Assembly (NCBI RefSeq): GCF_016793225.1
Contig: NZ_JAEUMN010000184.1
Location: 1 to 63,749 of the forward strand
DNA: 63,749 nt
Source of the DNA: Phenylobacterium sp.
GTDB taxonomy: Bacteria; Pseudomonadota; Alphaproteobacteria; Caulobacterales; Caulobacteraceae
Reading direction: 5' to 3'
In this document: in pieces, positions 25,220 through 33,175 of the stretch
Layout of the letters: every line of letters begins with the position of its first letter
Numbering within the stretch: the first letter of the stretch is position 1
The notes under the pieces: generated by a model
The model's database searches: none
What the model was told of the DNA's origin: nothing
The model's input: the letters and a program-made list of their open reading frames with translations, nothing else
Program-made: the position numbers and the translations under genes

Positions 25220-26497
25220 ATGACGGTGAAGGACCACTACGGCCTCGAGTACAGCGGAGCGAACCCGGCGGCGCTGGAGCTCTTCCAGGCCGCCCTGGAC
25301 GCCTACCACCGCTACGCCGGCGCTCCGTTCGAGCAGGCGAAGGCGGTGCTGAAGCAGAACCCCGGCTTCGTCATGGCCCACGTGCTGAAGGCTTACATGA
25401 CGGCGATCGGCAGCAACCCGGCGATCCGCGGCATGGCCGCCGCCGCGGTGTCCGCGGCCCGCGACCTGCCGATGAACGCCCGCGAGGCGGGGCACGTCGC
25501 CGCGGCGGAGGCGATGCTCGCAGGCGAGATCCGCAGGGCCGCGCGGATCCTCGAGGATGTCGCCATCGCGTGGCCGCACGACGTCCTGGCGCTGCAGGTG
25601 GGCCAGACCATGGACTTCCTGCTGGGCGATTCCCGCATGCTCCGCGACCGGATCGGCCGCGCGCGGGCCCGCTGGACCCCGGACATGCCGGGGTATCACG
25701 CCGTCCTCGGCCTGCACGCGTTCGGGCTGGAGGAGACGGCGCTCTACGACCGGGCGGAGGCGGCCGGCCGCGAGGCCTGCGCCCTCGAACCGCGCAACAA
25801 CTGGGCGCGTCACGCCGTCGCCCATGTGCTGGAGATGCAGGACCGCCGCGCCGAGGGCGTGCGCTTCATGCGCGACGACGCCGCCGCCTGGACCCCCGAG
25901 AGCTTCTTCCTCGTGCACAACTGGTGGCACACGGCCCTCTTCCACCTGGGGCTCGACGACATCGACGCCGTGCTCGAGCTCTACGACGGGCCGGTCTTCG
26001 GGGAGCCCTCGAGCCTCGCGTTCGACATGGTGGACGCCTCGGCCCTCCTGTGGCGCCTCAGGCTGCGCGGCGTCGACGTCGGCGGCCGCTGGCTGGCCCT
26101 GGCCGACGCCTGGTCGCAGCACCGCCTGGGCCACTACGCCTTCGAGGACGTCCACGCGGTGATGGCCCTGGTCGGCGCGGGCCGCGACGCCGACGCCGAG
26201 GCGGCGGTGGCCGAGATCGCCCGCGCCGTCGAGGGCGCCGGCGACAACGCCGCGTTCTCGCGGGACGTGGGGCTGCCGGTCGCCGAGGCGATGCTCGCAC
26301 ACGGCCGGGGACGGCATGGCCGCGCCGTCGAGCTGCTGCGTGATGTCCGCAACCGGGCCGGCCGGTTCGGCGGCAGCCATGCGCAGCGCGACCTCCTGGA
26401 CCTGACTCTGATCGACGCGGCGCGCCGGGCGGGCGAGACGGCGTTGCACGAGGCGCTCGTCGCCGAGCGCCGGGCCGCGATGCCGCGAGCCGCCTAG
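25220..26497 (+). CDS. TPR protein of the TTC38 type
   Basis: A 425-residue helical-repeat protein resembling eukaryotic and bacterial TTC38. Recognisable parts are the N-terminal AALELFQAALDAYHRYAG, repeat helices throughout, and the HNWWHTALFHLGLDD segment with its His/Trp cluster near residue 235, characteristic of this family. No enzymatic site is established for it. The ATG at 25220 is chosen because the preceding 19 codons are Arg-rich shadow sequence. The gene runs singly, divergent from the oxidoreductase. Confidence 0.82.
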   Translation: MTVKDHYGLEYSGANPAALELFQAALDAYHRYAGAPFEQAKAVLKQNPGFVMAHVLKAYMTAIGSNPAIRGMAAAAVSAARDLPMNAREAGHVAAAEAMLAGEIRRAARILEDVAIAWPHDVLALQVGQTMDFLLGDSRMLRDRIGRARARWTPDMPGYHAVLGLHAFGLEETALYDRAEAAGREACALEPRNNWARHAVAHVLEMQDRRAEGVRFMRDDAAAWTPESFFLVHNWWHTALFHLGLDDIDAVLELYDGPVFGEPSSLAFDMVDASALLWRLRLRGVDVGGRWLALADAWSQHRLGHYAFEDVHAVMALVGAGRDADAEAAVAEIARAVEGAGDNAAFSRDVGLPVAEAMLAHGRGRHGRAVELLRDVRNRAGRFGGSHAQRDLLDLTLIDAARRAGETALHEALVAERRAAMPRAA

Positions 26498-26554
26498 CCC
26501 TCCTGCGCCGCAGCGACTAGGTTCCGCCCCGACACGGCGTGTGGGAGGGGTTCC

Positions 26555-27724
26555 ATGTTGCGATCCATCGGTCTGGCCCTGGCGGCTCTGGCGCTTGCCG
26601 CATCCCCGGCCGCCGCGCAGAAGCCGAAGTCGGCCGACACGCCGATGATCCTGGCATGGCCCCCGGAGCTCCAGAGCCGCGGCTACCGCGCCATGGAGGA
26701 CCTGTTCGAGGCCAAGGTCATCGCGCGCGGCCCGAAGGTTCGCGCCTTGCCGGCGGCGGCGAAGACGATCGACGTCTCGTACACGCACGACGGCCGCACC
26801 TGGACGACGGCCGAGTACATGGAGGCCTTCAGGGTCTCGGGGGTGCTGGTCCTGAAGGACGGGAAGATCCTGATGGAGCGCTACGGCCTGGGCCGCCGGC
26901 CCGAGGACCGCTGGACCTCGTTCTCGGTCGCCAAGTCCGTCACCGCCACCCTCGTGGGCGCGGCCCTCCAGGACGGCAAGATCAAGAGCCTGAACTCGGT
27001 GGTCACCGACTACATCCCCGAGCTGAAGGGGTCGGGCTACGACGGCGTCACGGTGCGCCAGCTCCTGATGATGAGCTCGGGCGTGAAGTGGAACGAGGAC
27101 TACGTCGACCCGAAGTCCGACGTGGCCACCGCCGGCTCGGTCATCGAGGACCCCAAGGTCAACCCCATCGTCAGCTACATGCGCAAGCTGCCGCGCGAGA
27201 ACGCGCCGGGCTCGACGTTCCACTACAACACCGGCGAGACCGACCTGGTGGGCGTGCTGGTGTCCAACGCGGTCGGCAAGAGCCTCGCGGAGTACGCCTC
27301 CGAGAAGATCTGGAAGCCCTACGGCATGGAGCGCGACGGCATCTGGATGACGGATCTGGCCGGCCACGAGCGGGGCGGTTGCTGCATGTCCATGACCTTG
27401 CGCGACTACGGCCGCATCGGACAGTTCATGCTGGACGGCGGCAAGGCCGGCGGGAAGCAGATCCTGCCGCCCGGCTGGACCACCGAGGCGGCCTCGAAGC
27501 AGATCGACAATCCCACCGGCGGCTACGGCTACTTCTGGTGGATGCGCCGCGAGGGCGGCTACGAGGCGCGCGGCATCTTCGGCCAGCAGATCCTCATCGT
27601 GCCCGAGGAGCGCCTCGTGGTGGTGGTCAACTCCGCCTGGCCGCGGGCGACCGGGCGCGACCTGTCCGCCGCGCGCACGGCGTTCGTGGAAGCGGTGCGC
27701 GCCGCGGCGCGCACCGTCCCGTAA
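26555..27724 (+). CDS. Exported serine hydrolase, beta-lactamase/DD-peptidase fold
   Basis: A 389-residue periplasmic serine hydrolase with a signal peptide (ALAALALAASPAAAQ, about 1-22). The catalytic SxxK tetrad SVAK is at Ser124-Lys127 and the second motif YNTG lies near 229. Helical elements such as QLLMMSSGVKWNEDY and the closing GGYGYFWWMRREGG match class C-like esterases/peptidases. The substrate is unknown; esterase, peptidase and lactamase activities are all seen in this group. GGAGGGG lies upstream of the ATG. Confidence 0.9.
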   Translation: MLRSIGLALAALALAASPAAAQKPKSADTPMILAWPPELQSRGYRAMEDLFEAKVIARGPKVRALPAAAKTIDVSYTHDGRTWTTAEYMEAFRVSGVLVLKDGKILMERYGLGRRPEDRWTSFSVAKSVTATLVGAALQDGKIKSLNSVVTDYIPELKGSGYDGVTVRQLLMMSSGVKWNEDYVDPKSDVATAGSVIEDPKVNPIVSYMRKLPRENAPGSTFHYNTGETDLVGVLVSNAVGKSLAEYASEKIWKPYGMERDGIWMTDLAGHERGGCCMSMTLRDYGRIGQFMLDGGKAGGKQILPPGWTTEAASKQIDNPTGGYGYFWWMRREGGYEARGIFGQQILIVPEERLVVVVNSAWPRATGRDLSAARTAFVEAVRAAARTVP

Positions 27725-27727
27725 GCC

Positions 27728-27943
27728 TCAGGCCGCCTTCGGCAGGCGCCAGCGAAAGGGCTCCAGCGAGGTCAGCCAACGCGTCGCCCCCCGCTCGTCG
27801 TCGAGCCAGGCCTTGGAGCCGGCGAAGCCGACCACCCGCCAGATCGGCATCCCTCCGGCTTCGGCGGACACCGCGTCGCCGATCTCGACCGGCCTGTCCG
27901 CCCCGTGGTCCAGGAGCTCCCAATGGATGGCGGAACCCGCCAT
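27728..27943 (-). CDS. Hypothetical small protein, 71 aa
   Basis: A compact 71-residue acidic protein starting MAGSAIHWELLDHG. It has a beta-rich look (GDAVSAEAGGMPIWRVVGFAG) and ends with a basic aromatic tail (EPFRWRLPKAA). AGGTGACATC precedes the ATG at 27943. It is convergent with the serine hydrolase gene, 3 bp away. The function is unknown. Coherent composition, unlike the longer upstream extension of the same frame, supports this start. Confidence 0.62.
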   Translation of the reverse strand: MAGSAIHWELLDHGADRPVEIGDAVSAEAGGMPIWRVVGFAGSKAWLDDERGATRWLTSLEPFRWRLPKAA

Positions 27944-28091
27944 GATGTCACCTCGTGCGCTCCGCGGAATTCGCGGATCGTCCCAAGGATAGGGGCGCAG
28001 CGCTGAGCCGCGGCTGAGAGCGGCGTTCAACGGCCGTTCACCGGGCGGAGATGGGACTGGACTTCGCGGCCGTTCCTGCGTTCCTGGCGCG

Positions 28092-28538
28092 ATGCGAAAC
28101 CGGGCGCGCGCGATCGGAACACTGGGGCTCTCGGCAATCGCCCTCGCGGTCACGGCGGCGGCGCAGGACAGCGCGCCCGTGGCCGCCATGGAGCAGGCCG
28201 GCTGGACCCTGGTCACCGCCAGCGAAGACACCTTCGTGTACATGCGGCCACAGGCGGTCGCCGTGGACGGCGTGCGCCGCGTCTGGACGGCCTACGACTC
28301 CGACAAGGTCCACCACCGGGACGGCCTGACCTTCCAGTCCGTGGAGAGCCTGGGCGAGTTCGACTGTCCGCGGCAGCTCTCGCGGGTGGTGGACGAGCTC
28401 TACTACGAGGCGCCCGGCCTCAAGGGCCGCGGCCGGCGCTCCCCAGCGTTCAAGGTCACGCCCTGGGCCGCGCCCGGGAAGGGCTCGGTCGGCGAGGTGC
28501 GCATGACCTTCGCCTGCGGCGGTCCTCCGCCACCCTGA
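28092..28538 (+). CDS. Exported protein, surface-adhesin E-like domain
   Basis: A 148-residue exported protein. The signal peptide is IGTLGLSAIALAVTAAA (cleavage about residue 25). The mature part WTLVTASEDTFVYMRPQA, then RRVWTAYDSDK, a Cys in GEFDCPRQL and a late Cys in MTFACGG follow the pattern of the small surface-adhesin E-like family, which has two cysteines. Its role is unknown; such proteins are common in Caulobacterales as orphan genes. It is convergent with the epoxide-hydrolase-like gene, 18 bp away. Confidence 0.72.
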   Translation: MRNRARAIGTLGLSAIALAVTAAAQDSAPVAAMEQAGWTLVTASEDTFVYMRPQAVAVDGVRRVWTAYDSDKVHHRDGLTFQSVESLGEFDCPRQLSRVVDELYYEAPGLKGRGRRSPAFKVTPWAAPGKGSVGEVRMTFACGGPPPP

Positions 28539-28556
28539 CGGGCGGCGGCCGCCGGG

Positions 28557-28952
28557 CTACCCCGCGGCGGCCTGCAGTTCGGGCCAGGCCCGGTAGAGGG
28601 TCGCGATGTCGAAGTACTCGCGCCAGAACACGATCTTGCCGTCGCGCACCTCGTAGACCCCGGTCACGGGCAGCTCGACCCAGCGGTCGGGGAGTCGGTG
28701 GCGGTCCAGCCGCTCGATGAAGACGATCGGGCCGTTGGTGGCCTGGCGGAGCACCTGGAACTCGTTCTCGACGATGGGCGCGAAGAAGGGCTCGAGCACG
28801 GCGCGCACGCCCGCCGGCCCCTTGGCGACGCCCATCGGCATGTTCTCGTAGTGGCAGTCGTCCGCGACGTGGACCACGCCGGCGTCGTAGTCCTTCTGCT
28901 CCATCGCCTTCATGAAGGCGGTCACGACGTCGATCGGGCTCTGGGCGGTCAT
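28557..28952 (-). CDS. Limonene-1,2-epoxide hydrolase family protein (SnoaL-like fold)
   Basis: A 131-residue cystatin-like-fold enzyme. The catalytic triad of limonene-1,2-epoxide hydrolase can be matched: Arg81 and Asp83 in ERLDR, and Asp115 in REYFDIATL, with nearly the published spacing (Arg99, Asp101, Asp132 in the Rhodococcus enzyme). It should therefore hydrolyse an epoxide by direct activation of water. The substrate is unknown. It is followed 83 bp upstream-of-genome-order by an acyl-CoA dehydrogenase on the other side, so a shared catabolic role is possible but not shown. Confidence 0.82.
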   Translation of the reverse strand: MTAQSPIDVVTAFMKAMEQKDYDAGVVHVADDCHYENMPMGVAKGPAGVRAVLEPFFAPIVENEFQVLRQATNGPIVFIERLDRHRLPDRWVELPVTGVYEVRDGKIVFWREYFDIATLYRAWPELQAAAG

Positions 28953-29035
28953 GGCGGGCTCCTGTTGTCGCCCGCCACACCATCATGCCCGGGGCCGCCC
29001 CGCGATTACCTGCGAGGTTATGGCCACGCCTCGCG

Positions 29036-30244
29036 TCAGGCGCTCTGCGTCGTGTCCGGCAGGCCCAGGATCCGCTTCGAGACGATGTTGAACTGGACCT
29101 CCTGGCTGCCGCCGTAGATCGACATGGCCTTGCCCCAGAGCCAGCTGCGGACGGCCTCGATCTCGTGCTCGTTGAAGGCGTCGCCTTCCCAGCCCAGGCC
29201 CTGCGAGCCCATCAGTTCCAGCGTCAGCTCGGCGCGGGTCTGGGCGACCCAGGTGGCCGAGTTCTTCAGCACCGACGGCGCGTTGCCGGGGCTGTTGTTG
29301 CCCTTGGCCTCGGCCGCCGCGCGCGCCAGCGTCAGCGCATGGGCCTTGGCGTCCATCTCGTGCTTCACCAGCCGCGAGCGGAAGTCGACGTCGGCCAGCC
29401 GACCCTTGTCGTCGGTCCCGAGGTACTTCTTGGCGATGGTGTTCAGCGCCGCCGGCGGTCGGCCGCCCATCGAGGCGCCGGTCTGGCTGGCGCGCTCGTG
29501 CTGCAGCAGGCGCTTGCCCACCGTCCAGCCCACGTTGAGCTGGCCCAGCAGCGCCTCCTTCGGCGCCACCGCGTCGGTGAAGAAGGTCTCGCAGAACGGC
29601 GAGGCGCCCGAGATCAGGCCGATCGGCCGGGTCTCGATGCCCGGCTGCTTCATGTTCACGAGCAGGAAGCTGATCCCCTCGTGCTTCTTGGCCTGCGGGT
29701 CGGTCCGCACTAGGAGGCCGCACCAGTCCGAGTACTGGGCTCCGCTCGTCCAGGTCTTCTGGCCGTTGATCACCCAGTGGTCGCCGGCGTCCACCGCCCG
29801 CGTCTGCAGCGACGCCAGGTCGGAGCCGGCGTTCGGCTCGGAGTAGCCCACGCACCACTGGACCTCGCCGCGCACGATCCGCGGCAGGTGCTCGGCCTTC
29901 TGCGCCTCGGTGCCGTAGTCCAGGATCGTCGGGCCGATCATGGTCACGCCCATGCCGAACATCAGCGGGTTGAACGCCCCGATCCGGCTCATCTCCTGGC
30001 CCAGCACGCGGGCCTGCGCGACCGAGAGGCCGCCGCCACCGTACTGCGTCGGCCAGGTGGGGGTGCCCCAGCCCTTCTCGCCGATCGCCTTGCGCCACTT
30101 CACCAGGTCGGGCTCGTTCGAGCGCACCTCGGCCGACGCCAGCGCGCCCTTGCCCTTCAGCGAGGCGGGGAAGTTGGCTTCCAGCCAGCTGCGCGCCTCG
30201 GCGCGGAAGGCTTCCAGTTCGGTGTCGCCGCCGAAATCGGCCAT
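29036..30244 (-). CDS. Acyl-CoA dehydrogenase family protein
   Basis: A 402-residue FAD-dependent dehydrogenase introducing a 2,3 double bond in an acyl-CoA. The three-domain plan is clear: an N-terminal helical domain (FRAEARSWLEANFP, PTQYGGGGLS), a beta domain with the signature WCVGYSEPNAGSDLASL (about 128-144) and INGQKTWTSGAQYSDW, and a C-terminal helical domain ending WGKAMSIYGGSQEVQFNI. The usual catalytic Glu region is not certain from inspection. The ATG at 30244 begins a normal N-terminus; the longer frame is shadow. Members of this subgroup often act on steroid, terpenoid or branched substrates. Confidence 0.92.
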   Translation of the reverse strand: MADFGGDTELEAFRAEARSWLEANFPASLKGKGALASAEVRSNEPDLVKWRKAIGEKGWGTPTWPTQYGGGGLSVAQARVLGQEMSRIGAFNPLMFGMGVTMIGPTILDYGTEAQKAEHLPRIVRGEVQWCVGYSEPNAGSDLASLQTRAVDAGDHWVINGQKTWTSGAQYSDWCGLLVRTDPQAKKHEGISFLLVNMKQPGIETRPIGLISGASPFCETFFTDAVAPKEALLGQLNVGWTVGKRLLQHERASQTGASMGGRPPAALNTIAKKYLGTDDKGRLADVDFRSRLVKHEMDAKAHALTLARAAAEAKGNNSPGNAPSVLKNSATWVAQTRAELTLELMGSQGLGWEGDAFNEHEIEAVRSWLWGKAMSIYGGSQEVQFNIVSKRILGLPDTTQSA

Positions 30245-30432
30245 GGACAAGCTCCTCGAATTCCGCGCGGAGCCGCGACCCCGCGAATATGCGACGCACC
30301 CTAGGCGGATGACGCAACGAAAGCGAAGAGGCGTTTCGCGCGTGCGGGCCGAGCGGGGGCGGGCTGAGCGGGCGCGGTTTGACCCCGCCGCCCATCGTCC
30401 TAGTGTGACGCGCAACGTCGGGGGACCACCAC

Positions 30433-31338
30433 ATGAGCCTAACCGCAGCGCGCCGGGGGCGCAGCATGGCCGACCTGCAGGCGCTCTCGTCCAAGGTGTT
30501 CTCGCCCCAGGAGATCGGCGCGGCGATCGCCGCCTGGAAGCCACGCCCGACCGATGTGGTCATCGCCCCCTACGGCAAGTGCGGCACCACCTGGCTGCAG
30601 CAGATCTTCCACACGCTGCGCACCGGCGGCGATATGGACTTTCCGGACATCTCGGCGGTCGTGCCGTGGATCGAGACCGCCACCGGCCTCGGGATCGACA
30701 TCAACGCCGAGCAGCGCGCGAACCCGCGCGGTTTCAAAAGCCACATGGCCCATGACGAGCTGCCGCCCGGCGCCAAGGCCCTTGTCAGCCTGCGCGATCC
30801 CAAGGATGCGCTCGTCTCGTTCTACCACTTCATGAGCGGCTGGTTCCTGGAACCAGGCGCGGTGACCCTCGACGAGTTTGCCGGCGCCTACCTGGAGCGC
30901 ACCATCATCGGCTCGTACTGGGGCCACCTCCTGTCGTGGTGGAAGGTCCGCCACGCGCCGAACGTGCTGCTGCTGTCGTACGAGCACATGCTGGCCGAGC
31001 CCGAGTCCGCGATCCGCCGGGTTGCGGCCTTCGCCGGGATCCCGCTCACCGACGAGCTTCTGGCGCTCACCCTGGAGCGCTCGTCCATCCAATACATGCT
31101 CGAACACAAGGACCGCTTCGACGACGCCCTCATGCGGCAGCTGTCCGAGACGCGCTGCAACCTGCCCCCCGGCAGCGACTCCGCCAAGGTGCGCAAGGGC
31201 GGCGCGGGCGGCCACGTGCACGAAATGTCGCCCGCCGTCTCCGCGGCCATGGACGCCCGCTGGCGCGAACTCGTCACGCCGATCACGGGGCACCCCGACT
31301 ACGCCGCCCTCGAGGCGGATCTCCGGGCGGGGCGTTGA
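30433..31338 (+). CDS. PAPS-dependent sulfotransferase
   Basis: A 301-residue cytosolic-type sulfotransferase transferring sulfate from PAPS to a hydroxyl or amine acceptor. The 5'-phosphosulfate-binding loop is APYGKCGTTWLQQI (about 45-58), and the 3'-phosphate-binding segment is SLRDPKDALVSFYHF (about 119-133). The C-terminal RKGGAGG matches the conserved RKGxxGDWK motif region in part. The ATG at 30433 is used; an in-frame ATG at 30466 would also preserve the fold. It overlaps the TTG start of the next gene by 4 bp. Confidence 0.9.
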   Translation: MSLTAARRGRSMADLQALSSKVFSPQEIGAAIAAWKPRPTDVVIAPYGKCGTTWLQQIFHTLRTGGDMDFPDISAVVPWIETATGLGIDINAEQRANPRGFKSHMAHDELPPGAKALVSLRDPKDALVSFYHFMSGWFLEPGAVTLDEFAGAYLERTIIGSYWGHLLSWWKVRHAPNVLLLSYEHMLAEPESAIRRVAAFAGIPLTDELLALTLERSSIQYMLEHKDRFDDALMRQLSETRCNLPPGSDSAKVRKGGAGGHVHEMSPAVSAAMDARWRELVTPITGHPDYAALEADLRAGR

Positions 31339-31829
31339 AGGGCGCCAGGACCTGCGGCCCCTGCACCCAGTGCTGCCGCGTCATGGCGGTCGAGGCGCTG
31401 GGCAAGCCGGCCGGCGTGACCTGCGACCACGTCCGGCAGGGAAAGGGCTGCGGGATCTATGACCGGCGCCCGAACGCCTGCCGCACGTTCGAGTGCGTCT
31501 GGCTGATGGACGAGGAGATGCCGCACCGCTTCCGGCCGGACCAGACGAAGGTGGTGCTCGACCAGGACGCCAAAGGCCAATGGCTGATCGCCCGCTGCGA
31601 CCCGGGCAATCCCCAGGCCTGGCGGCGCGCCCCGATGTATGCGGCGCTGAAGGGCCGGGCGCGGGACACCTGGGGGTCGGGGAAGATCGTGTTGGCCACG
31701 GCCGGCCGCCGCGCCTGGCTGATCACGCCGGGCGAGGACATCGACCTCGGCGAGGTCGACCTGTCCGCCGGGCTCAGGGTGACGGAGCGGGCGGATGGCT
31801 CGGTCGCCGTGGAGGCCGGGCGTGCCTGA
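31335..31829 (+). CDS. YkgJ-like cysteine-cluster protein
   Basis: A 164-residue protein with an N-terminal cluster of cysteines (CGPCTQCCRV, TCDHVRQGKGCGIY, ACRTFECVW) matching the YkgJ/CxxCxxCC metal-chelating family, which probably binds zinc or an iron-sulfur centre. The rest has no recognised motif. The start is TTG at 31335 in a TTGA overlap with the sulfotransferase stop, which the cluster position requires. Its stop overlaps the start of the GNAT gene, so the three genes are translationally coupled. Confidence 0.8.
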   Translation: MKGARTCGPCTQCCRVMAVEALGKPAGVTCDHVRQGKGCGIYDRRPNACRTFECVWLMDEEMPHRFRPDQTKVVLDQDAKGQWLIARCDPGNPQAWRRAPMYAALKGRARDTWGSGKIVLATAGRRAWLITPGEDIDLGEVDLSAGLRVTERADGSVAVEAGRA

Positions 31830-32322
31830 GATCGAGACCGGGCGCCTCGTCCTCGACCGCTTCACGACGGCCGATGCGCCGGACGTGTTCGCGGCCATCA
31901 CGCCCGCCGTCACGCGATGGATGACCTGGGAGCCGCCGACCTGGGCGGAGTTCGAAGCGCACGCCGCCCGGCTGGCCGCAGCCGACCCGCGGGCCGGGGC
32001 GAACTTCGTGATCCGCCTGCGGGACACCGGGCGCTGCCTGGGAATCACGGCCGCCGAGCGGCTGGCCGACGACCTGCCCGAGCTCGGCATCTGGCTGCGG
32101 GCCGACGCCCATGGGCAGGGGTTCGGCCTGGAAGCGGCGAGGGCCCTGCTGCGCTGGGCCTCGGCCGCGAGCGGGGCCGCGGGGTTCGTGTGGCCCGTCG
32201 CCGTCGAGAACGCCGCCAGCCGCCGCATCGCCGAACGGCTCGGCGGCGAGATCGTCGCCGAGCGCCCGGGCGCGAAGTACGACGCCGTGATCTACCGCAT
32301 TCCCGCCGCTCAGGGACCGTAG
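31822..32322 (+). CDS. GNAT family N-acetyltransferase (RimJ/RimL type)
   Basis: A 166-residue acetyl-CoA-dependent acetyltransferase. It begins PEIETGRLVLDRFTTADA, the usual RimJ/RimL opening. The acetyl-CoA-binding loop lies in LGIWLRADAHGQGFGLEAARALL (the A-H-G-Q-G-F-G part) and is followed by VAVENAASRRIAERLGG. GTG at 31822 is chosen over ATG 31795 because it gives the family start and a minimal overlap with the preceding gene. The target may be a protein N-terminus or a small molecule. Its end overlaps the convergent DUF169 gene by 13 bp. Confidence 0.85.
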   Translation: MPEIETGRLVLDRFTTADAPDVFAAITPAVTRWMTWEPPTWAEFEAHAARLAAADPRAGANFVIRLRDTGRCLGITAAERLADDLPELGIWLRADAHGQGFGLEAARALLRWASAASGAAGFVWPVAVENAASRRIAERLGGEIVAERPGAKYDAVIYRIPAAQGP

Positions 32323-33068
32323 CTCACCGCCATGCCCGCGCGGACGTCCTGCTGCACCCCGTACTGCGGGAACGGGTAGCGGAAGCCGTTCTTCGCGAGC
32401 GCCTTCATCCCCGCGATCGCCTTCACGAGGTACTCGCCCGGCGTGGCCATCAGCATCTCGTCGTCGAGGACGCCGCCGTAGCGCCGCTCGGCGAAGCAGG
32501 GGATCGAGAGGCTGGGCTCGCGCCGGGTCAGCGCCCGGCCCCAGCTGTCGGCGCACGCGCTCTCGCCCACCACGCCCCAGTCGAACTTCTTGTAGCCCGA
32601 CCACTGCAGCCCGTTGATGAAGTAGATCATCGCCCCGGGCGTCGCATAGAACAGCGCGATGTCGAAGTCGGCGATCTTGCCCGCGCCCAGGGGGCCGATC
32701 GCGAGCGCCTCGTAGCGGCCGTCCGGCACGCAGTCCATGGCCGCCTGATGGGCGCTGGCGTCCTCCAGCGTCTCGAACCACACGCCGGTCATGTGCCGGC
32801 CGGACATCCACTCCGGCGTCTTGGCCCCGCCAAGTCCGACCACCGCGCGGCACTGGGCGCCCACCAGGTCGTCGGCCGTGACGCCCACCGTCCAGCCCAG
32901 CCGCGCCGCCTGCCCGACCAGCTGGTCCAGGGTGTGGACGTGCTGTGGCCGACGGATTCGCGGCACGGCTTCCATGTCGGCGCGGTTCTCGTAGAGCTTC
33001 ATCCCGAACGGGATCGACCGCAGCTTCAGGAGCTGTTCCAGCTCGGCGGTGATGGCGGGCCAGTCCAT
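32310..33068 (-). CDS. DUF169 family protein
   Basis: A 252-residue soluble protein resembling DUF169 proteins. It begins ELEQLLKLRSIPFGMKLYEN, then has VTADDLVGAQCRAVVGL, and FYATPGAMIYFINGLQW followed by SIPCFAERRYGG. The conserved Cys positions (QCRAV, SACADSW, IPCFAERR) suggest cofactor or metal binding, but the biochemical role is unknown. It is a single gene, 107 bp beyond the 3' end of the indolepyruvate oxidoreductase gene. Confidence 0.78.
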   Translation of the reverse strand: MDWPAITAELEQLLKLRSIPFGMKLYENRADMEAVPRIRRPQHVHTLDQLVGQAARLGWTVGVTADDLVGAQCRAVVGLGGAKTPEWMSGRHMTGVWFETLEDASAHQAAMDCVPDGRYEALAIGPLGAGKIADFDIALFYATPGAMIYFINGLQWSGYKKFDWGVVGESACADSWGRALTRREPSLSIPCFAERRYGGVLDDEMLMATPGEYLVKAIAGMKALAKNGFRYPFPQYGVQQDVRAGMAVSYGP

Positions 33069-33175
33069 GGGCGTCCTCCGGTCGCGTTTGGCCCACGCTG
33101 GAACGCTATCCCGCCCTTGTCATCCCGGTTTTGGCGCACGGCGCGGACCGGGCCCTACAGACTCCGGGATGGCGG

